This document shows positions 22,488 to 25,824 of a DNA stretch of 25,824 bases, one piece after another. Position 1 is the stretch's first letter. Every line of letters starts with the position of its first letter. The DNA lies in the NCBI GenBank assembly GCA_001771975.1, contig MERE01000026.1, positions 1 to 25,824 on the forward strand, read 5' to 3'. The stretch is from Betaproteobacteria bacterium RIFCSPLOWO2_02_FULL_68_150 (GTDB lineage Bacteria; Pseudomonadota; Gammaproteobacteria; Burkholderiales; SG8-39). Under the pieces are notes generated by a model, which saw nothing but the letters and a program-made list of their open reading frames with translations, had not been told where the DNA came from and did no database searches. A program made the position numbers and the translations under genes.

Positions 22488-22838
22488 TCAGAAGACGAGC
22501 GTCTTGTCGGCCCAGGCGGTCCACTCGGTGAGTTCGTCCAGCGTGCCGCGATGCGCGCCCTCGACCAGGTCGGACTCGGCGATGCCGCGCGCGTCGAGGC
22601 AGGTGGCGCAGACACCGATCTGGCCGTTGCGGCGCACCACCGCGCCGAGCATGTCGCCGATGTTGTAGTAGCCCTGCGGCACCTTCTGCCCGGCCTTGGC
22701 GCAGGCCGCGGCGTCGCCCATCAGGAACACGCGCACCTCGCCGAGGTTCTTCACCGTCAGGTTGCGCGCGAGGCGCAGCGCGTTGTAGCTGCGCTCGGTT
22801 CCGTACGGAGGATCGTTCAGTATGAACAGGGTTTTCAT
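22488..22838 (-). CDS. DsrE/DsrF-like family protein
   Basis: A 116-residue cytoplasmic protein of the DsrE-like fold: MKTLFILNDPPYGTERSYNA at the N-terminus, VRVFLMGDAAACAKAG, then CATCLDARGI with Cys77 and Cys80, and a WADKTLVF end. The conserved cysteine (Cys77) corresponds to the sulfur-carrying position in DsrE/TusD relatives. The family handles persulfide sulfur, passing it between proteins. Its neighbours, an SQR-like flavoprotein and an ArsR-rhodanese regulator, support a role in sulfide or persulfide handling. The ATG overlaps the stop of the desaturase-family gene (ATGA), so the two are translationally coupled. Function inferred from family and context. Confidence 0.93.
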   Translation of the reverse strand: MKTLFILNDPPYGTERSYNALRLARNLTVKNLGEVRVFLMGDAAACAKAGQKVPQGYYNIGDMLGAVVRRNGQIGVCATCLDARGIAESDLVEGAHRGTLDELTEWTAWADKTLVF

Positions 22839-23647
22839 GGCTGTCTCGCGAAGAAAGGCAATTCAAGCACGCCGCGGAAGGTCGCGACGCTGCGCGGATC
22901 ACGCCAGTTCGGCAACCCGATATCCAGCTCGCCGCGCGGCGCGGGCGTGTAGGTGCCGAGCAGGCGATCCCAGACCGAAAGGCAGAAACCGTAGTTGCTG
23001 TTGCGCTCCGCTTCGATCACCGAGTGATGCACGCGGTGCATGTCCGGCGTGACGAGCAGCCGGCGCACCCAGGGTTCGAGCCACGCCGGCAACGCGACGT
23101 TGGCGTGGTTGAACATCGCGGTGCCGTTCAGCAGCACCTCGAAGGCGAGCACCGCCAGAACCGGCGCCCCGAGCGCGACCACCGCGGCGAACTTGATCAG
23201 CGCCGAGAGCAGCATCTCGATCGGGTGAAAGCGGATGCCGGTGGTGAGGTCGAAGTCCGGGTCCGCATGGTGCACCGCGTGCAGCCGCGCCAGCACGGGG
23301 ACGGCGTGGAACAGGACGTGCTGCAGGTAGATGATCAGATCGAGCAGCAGCACGCCGAGCAGGAGCGCCGCCCAGCCCGGCAACGGAAAACGGTTGAGCA
23401 GTCCCCAGCCGCTTTGGTGCGCCAATGCGGCGAGCGCGATCGCCGACCCCGGCAGCGCCACCCGCAGTGCGAGGCTGTTCAGCACCGCGAGCCCGAGGTT
23501 GGCGCGCCAGCGCGCCATCCGCGGCAGTCGCCGCGGCCGGGCCGGCGCCGCCAGTTCCCAGGCTGCCATGAGCGCGAATACACTGACGAACGCCCCCAGC
23601 CGGACGGCCAGCTCGGTGCCTGCAGGAAGAAGAGTGGAATCGAGCAT
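22835..23647 (-). CDS. Sterol desaturase / fatty acid hydroxylase family membrane protein
   Basis: A 270-residue integral membrane protein with about five hydrophobic segments and the histidine clusters of the di-iron family: LQHVLFH (108-114), LHAVHHAD (122-129), FHPIE (140-144), FNHANV (179-184) and MHRVHHS (203-209), followed by NSNYGFCLSVWDRLLGTY (217-233). Members hydroxylate or desaturate lipids with O2; the bacterial subgroup is of unknown substrate. It is the first gene of an operon with dsrE and an SQR-like gene, under a promoter overlapped by an inverted repeat. Its association with sulfide-oxidation genes is unusual; a membrane-lipid modification linked to sulfur stress, or co-option of the fold, is speculation. 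The start ATG is about 13 bases from the predicted transcription start and lacks a clear ribosome-binding site. Confidence 0.92.
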   Translation of the reverse strand: MLDSTLLPAGTELAVRLGAFVSVFALMAAWELAAPARPRRLPRMARWRANLGLAVLNSLALRVALPGSAIALAALAHQSGWGLLNRFPLPGWAALLLGVLLLDLIIYLQHVLFHAVPVLARLHAVHHADPDFDLTTGIRFHPIEMLLSALIKFAAVVALGAPVLAVLAFEVLLNGTAMFNHANVALPAWLEPWVRRLLVTPDMHRVHHSVIEAERNSNYGFCLSVWDRLLGTYTPAPRGELDIGLPNWRDPRSVATFRGVLELPFFARQP

Positions 23648-23676
23648 TGTTCAACTAATTGGTTGAATAGTAGAAT
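23647..23676 (+). promoter_or_regulatory. Possible promoter of the arsR-rhodanese gene
   Basis: TTGTTC (23647-23652) and TAGAAT (23671-23676) are 18 bases apart on the plus strand, 12 bases before the ATG. The inverted repeat lies between the two boxes, consistent with autoregulation. The boxes are only moderately close to consensus. Confidence 0.4.
23650..23667. promoter_or_regulatory. Operator-like inverted repeat of the ArsR-rhodanese divergon
   Basis: TTCAACTAATTGGTTGAA is an 18-bp inverted repeat with one T/G mismatched pair. It starts 3 bases before the desaturase start codon and ends on the first base of that gene's -10 box (minus strand). ArsR-family repressors typically bind such A/T-centred inverted repeats overlapping promoters. 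It lies between the two divergent genes and could control both. Confidence 0.65.
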
Positions 23677-23695
23677 GTGACCTGCGCCATGTCAA
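23667..23695 (-). promoter_or_regulatory. Sigma-70 promoter of the desaturase-dsrE-SQR operon
   Basis: On the minus strand, TTGACA (23695-23690) and TACTAT (23672-23667) are separated by exactly 17 bases, near consensus. Transcription would start about 23660, inside the inverted repeat, leaving a leader of about 13 bases. The -35 box lies inside the first codons of the arsR-rhodanese gene. Confidence 0.65.
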
Positions 23696-24345
23696 GCGAC
23701 CCCAAGTCCCGCCTCTTCGAACAGCTCGCGCGCGTCGGCACCGCGTTCGCCAGCGCCGGTCGCCTGCAGCTGCTCGAATTGCTCGCCCAGGGCGAGCGCA
23801 GCGTCGACGTGCTGGCCGCAATGAGCGGGCTCTCGGTGGCCAATTGCTCGAAGCACCTGCAGATGCTGCGCCAGGCGGGGCTGGTGACGGCGCGCAAGGA
23901 CGGGCTGCGCGTCTTTTACGCGGTCGCCGGCGACGATGTCATTGCGCTCTACGCAGCGCTGCAACGCGTGGCCGAAAACCGCGTCGCCGAGGTCGAGCGG
24001 CTGCTGCGCACCTGGCTCGCGCACCGCGACGAGCTGGAGCCCGTCGCCCCGGCGGAGCTGATCGACCGGGCGAAACTGGGGCTGGTGACCGTGCTCGATG
24101 TCCGGCCCGCCGAGGAATACGCCGCCGGCCACCTGCCCGGCGCGATCAACATCCCCGTCGACCAGCTCGAGAGCCGATTGGCGAAACTGCCCAGGCGCAG
24201 GGAGATCGTCGCCTACTGCCGCGGTCCCTACTGCCTGATGTCGTTCGAGGCGGTCGCGACGCTGCGCAAGCGCGGCCTCAAGGCGCGGCGCCTGGAGAAC
24301 GGTTTTCCCGAGTGGCGCGCGGCGGGATTGCCGGTCGAGCGCTGA
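23689..24345 (+). CDS. ArsR family regulator fused to a rhodanese domain
   Basis: A 218-residue two-domain protein. Residues 8-110 form the ArsR/SmtB winged helix-turn-helix: ASAGRLQLLELLAQGERSVD and LAAMSGLSVANCSKHLQMLR, with an unusual Cys53 in the recognition helix. Residues about 125-215 are a rhodanese domain: VTVLDVRPAEEYAAGHLPGA, the active-site loop CRGPYC with catalytic Cys177 and a second Cys182, and FPEWRAAGLPV. Rhodaneses carry a persulfide on that cysteine, so this is plausibly a sulfur-responsive repressor. It is divergent from the desaturase-dsrE-SQR operon and shares its 43-bp promoter/operator region. Sensing through the rhodanese loop is inference; the classical metal-site cysteines of ArsR are absent. 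Confidence 0.94.
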   Translation: MSSDPKSRLFEQLARVGTAFASAGRLQLLELLAQGERSVDVLAAMSGLSVANCSKHLQMLRQAGLVTARKDGLRVFYAVAGDDVIALYAALQRVAENRVAEVERLLRTWLAHRDELEPVAPAELIDRAKLGLVTVLDVRPAEEYAAGHLPGAINIPVDQLESRLAKLPRRREIVAYCRGPYCLMSFEAVATLRKRGLKARRLENGFPEWRAAGLPVER

Positions 24346-24370
24346 AGGCCGCGCGCTACAGGCCGCGCGC
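24346..24370. repeat. 11-bp tandem direct repeat at a convergent gene end
   Basis: AGGCCGCGCGC occurs twice, separated by TAC. It spans the 10-base gap between the arsR-rhodanese stop and the radical SAM stop codon, and the last codons of the latter. Probably a small local duplication; it has no hairpin or T-run. Confidence 0.4.
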
Positions 24371-25824
24371 GACCTTGCGGAAATGGTGGCCGAGGATCGC
24401 CAGCTCGACGGCGACGCCGAATTTCGCCGGACTGCAAAGCAGCGTCGTGGTGAGCAGGCGCCAGAAAGCGAGCCTTCCGCGCTGCCATACGCCGAGCAGC
24501 CACAACGAGGCGGCGAACGCGCGCACGTCGGCCCAGGAAAAACGCAGGCGCGGCCCTTGCGGCCGGTAGGCCGCGAGAAAGATGCGAATGCGCCGGTAAT
24601 AGTCACGCGGCTCGTAGAGGCGGCGCATCAGATCGCGGTAGCCCCGGATCAGGACCTCGCGGTCGAGCCGGGTGACGAAATTGATCGCCGCTTCGGTGTT
24701 GTTGCCGCAGCTCTCGGCCAGCATGCGGCCTTCGCGCGCAAGACGCGCGTAAAGCGCGGTCTGCGGCAGCGCGTTGAGCAGGCCGACCATCGCGGTCACC
24801 ACGCCCGAACGCTGGATGAACTCGAACTGGCGCTGGAAGATGTCCTCGCCGTCGCTGTCGAAACCGACGATGAAGCCGCCCATCACCTCCAGCCCGGCAT
24901 TCTGCAGAATGTGCGTCGCCTCCTGCAGGTCGCGGTTGCGGTTCTGCCGCTTGCCGCACTCGGCGAGACTCTCGAGCGAAGGCGTCTCCAGGCCGAGGAA
25001 CACCTTCTTGAACCCGGCGCGCACCATCAGCTCGAGCAGCTCGGCGTCGTCGGCGAGGTTGACCGAGGCCTCGGTGAGGAAACCCATCCGGCTGGCGCTG
25101 CGCTCGCGCCAGCGGATCAGCTCGCGCAGCAGCTCCTTGGCGCGCTTGCGGTTGCCGATGAAATTGTCGTCCACGATGAAGACGCGGTCGCGCCAGCCCG
25201 CCGCGCGCAGCGCCTCGAGCTCGCGCACCACCTGCGCCGGTTCCTTGGTGCGCGGCACGCGCCCGTTCATCACCACGATGTCGCAGAATTCGCACTCGAA
25301 CGGACAGCCGCGCGAGAACTGCACCGGCATGGTGACGTAATCGCGCACCCGCACCAGGTCCCAGCGCGGCACCGGGGAGCGGCGCACGTCGGGCCAGGCC
25401 GCGGACCGATAGATCGCCTGCGGCGCGCCGCGCTCGAGATCGCCGATCAGTGCATCCGCCACGTCCTCGGCTTCGCCGCAGACGAAATGGCCGATCTCGG
25501 GGAAGTCGGCGTGCCCGGTGGTAAAGAGCGGCCCGCCGGCGACCACCCGGCGCCCGAGCGCGGCGCAACGCCGCGCCACCTCGCGCGCCGCGTCCTTGTG
25601 CACGATCATGCCGGAGAGGAACACGTAGTCGGCCCACAGGATCTGCGCGTCGGCGAGCGGCGCGACGTTCTGGTCGACCAGCCGCAGCTCCCAGTCAGCG
25701 GGGAGCATCGCCGCCACCGTGAGCAGACCGAGCGGAGGGAATGCCGCGCGCTTGGCGACGAACGGCAGCACGTGCTGGAAACTCCAGAACGTCGCCGGGG
25801 TGCGCGGATAGACCAGCAGGATCT
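24356..25824 (-). CDS. B12-binding domain radical SAM protein (DUF4070/HpnP-like), 5' end outside window
   Basis: At least 488 residues; coding continues past the window edge, because codons before the internal GTG at 25771 read ILLVYPRTPATFWSFQH, the normal N-terminal region of the family. An N-terminal cobalamin-binding fold contains AAFPPLGLLTVAAMLPADWE and VVAGGPLFTTGH. The radical SAM motif is RGCPFECEFCD (CxxxCxxC), followed by MNGRVPRTKEPAQVV, FIVDDNFIGNRKRAKELL and ETPSLESL. The C-terminal part (INFVTRLDREVLIRGYRDLM, then LYEPRDYYRRIR) fits DUF4070. This architecture includes HpnP, the hopanoid C-2 methylase, and several uncharacterised relatives, so hopanoid methylation is possible but not established. 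No hopanoid genes are visible in the window. Its stop lies 10 bases from the convergent arsR-rhodanese stop. Confidence 0.92.
   Translation of the reverse strand, partial: ILLVYPRTPATFWSFQHVLPFVAKRAAFPPLGLLTVAAMLPADWELRLVDQNVAPLADAQILWADYVFLSGMIVHKDAAREVARRCAALGRRVVAGGPLFTTGHADFPEIGHFVCGEAEDVADALIGDLERGAPQAIYRSAAWPDVRRSPVPRWDLVRVRDYVTMPVQFSRGCPFECEFCDIVVMNGRVPRTKEPAQVVRELEALRAAGWRDRVFIVDDNFIGNRKRAKELLRELIRWRERSASRMGFLTEASVNLADDAELLELMVRAGFKKVFLGLETPSLESLAECGKRQNRNRDLQEATHILQNAGLEVMGGFIVGFDSDGEDIFQRQFEFIQRSGVVTAMVGLLNALPQTALYARLAREGRMLAESCGNNTEAAINFVTRLDREVLIRGYRDLMRRLYEPRDYYRRIRIFLAAYRPQGPRLRFSWADVRAFAASLWLLGVWQRGRLAFWRLLTTTLLCSPAKFGVAVELAILGHHFRKVARGL

Noticed and set aside
1..25824. CRISPR array, tRNA, rRNA, transposase or integrase genes
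   Set aside because: I looked for regularly spaced repeats, cloverleaf-like sequences and recombinase motifs and saw none that could be supported. Mobility of region 1 is suggested only by decayed toxin-antitoxin and ORF6N genes.

Overview
The window is GC-rich (estimated by eye at 65-70 %) and coding-dense, with operons made of overlapping genes. Its gene content points to a betaproteobacterium, probably of the Burkholderiales type: a one-polypeptide IcmF acyl-CoA mutase, a remnant of a Bug/TctC-type solute-binding protein, the PrkA-YeaH-SpoVR trio, and an SQR-like/DsrE/ArsR-rhodanese sulfur cluster. This is an inference from gene families; no rRNA or tRNA gene was seen.

Region 1 (1-2340) is a small, decayed accessory patch. 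It holds an in-frame VapB-VapC remnant that lost the catalytic half of the toxin, a VOC/glyoxalase gene, an ORF6N-domain gene, an orphan HigA-like antitoxin whose 5' end looks cut off, a possible C-terminal scrap of a Gfo/Idh/MocA-type oxidoreductase, and a possible 50-codon small gene. A DUF3014 membrane protein follows.

Region 2 (3213-6662, minus strand) is a tightly coupled three-gene operon: a fusion of ornithine aminotransferase with an ArgZ/AgrE-like arginine dihydrolase domain, then an Lrp/AsnC regulator, then a short-chain dehydrogenase. The fusion would take arginine through ornithine to glutamate semialdehyde on one polypeptide. It is the best candidate for an undescribed system in the window.

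Region 3 (6803-10668, minus strand) contains a second ORF6N gene, inverted relative to the first, and icmF. A perfect 22-bp palindrome sits in the probable icmF promoter. Both ORF6N genes carry an internal perfect palindrome with the same core but different outer arms, read in different codon frames.

Region 4 (11142-15613, plus strand) is the conserved prkA-yeaH-spoVR stress operon. Region 5 (15634-19156, minus strand) has a class II aldolase-like protein and an amidohydrolase, preceded by a collapsed tctC gene, plus a PadR-ChrA pair. Region 6 is a periplasmic octaheme cytochrome c (19367-21262).

Region 7 (21326-24345) is a sulfur-related divergon. One arm is sterol desaturase-family protein, DsrE protein and SQR/FCSD-like flavoprotein; the other is an ArsR-rhodanese fusion regulator. 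The shared 43-bp intergenic region holds an operator-like inverted repeat overlapping a near-consensus promoter. The window ends inside a B12-binding radical SAM gene whose 5' end lies outside.
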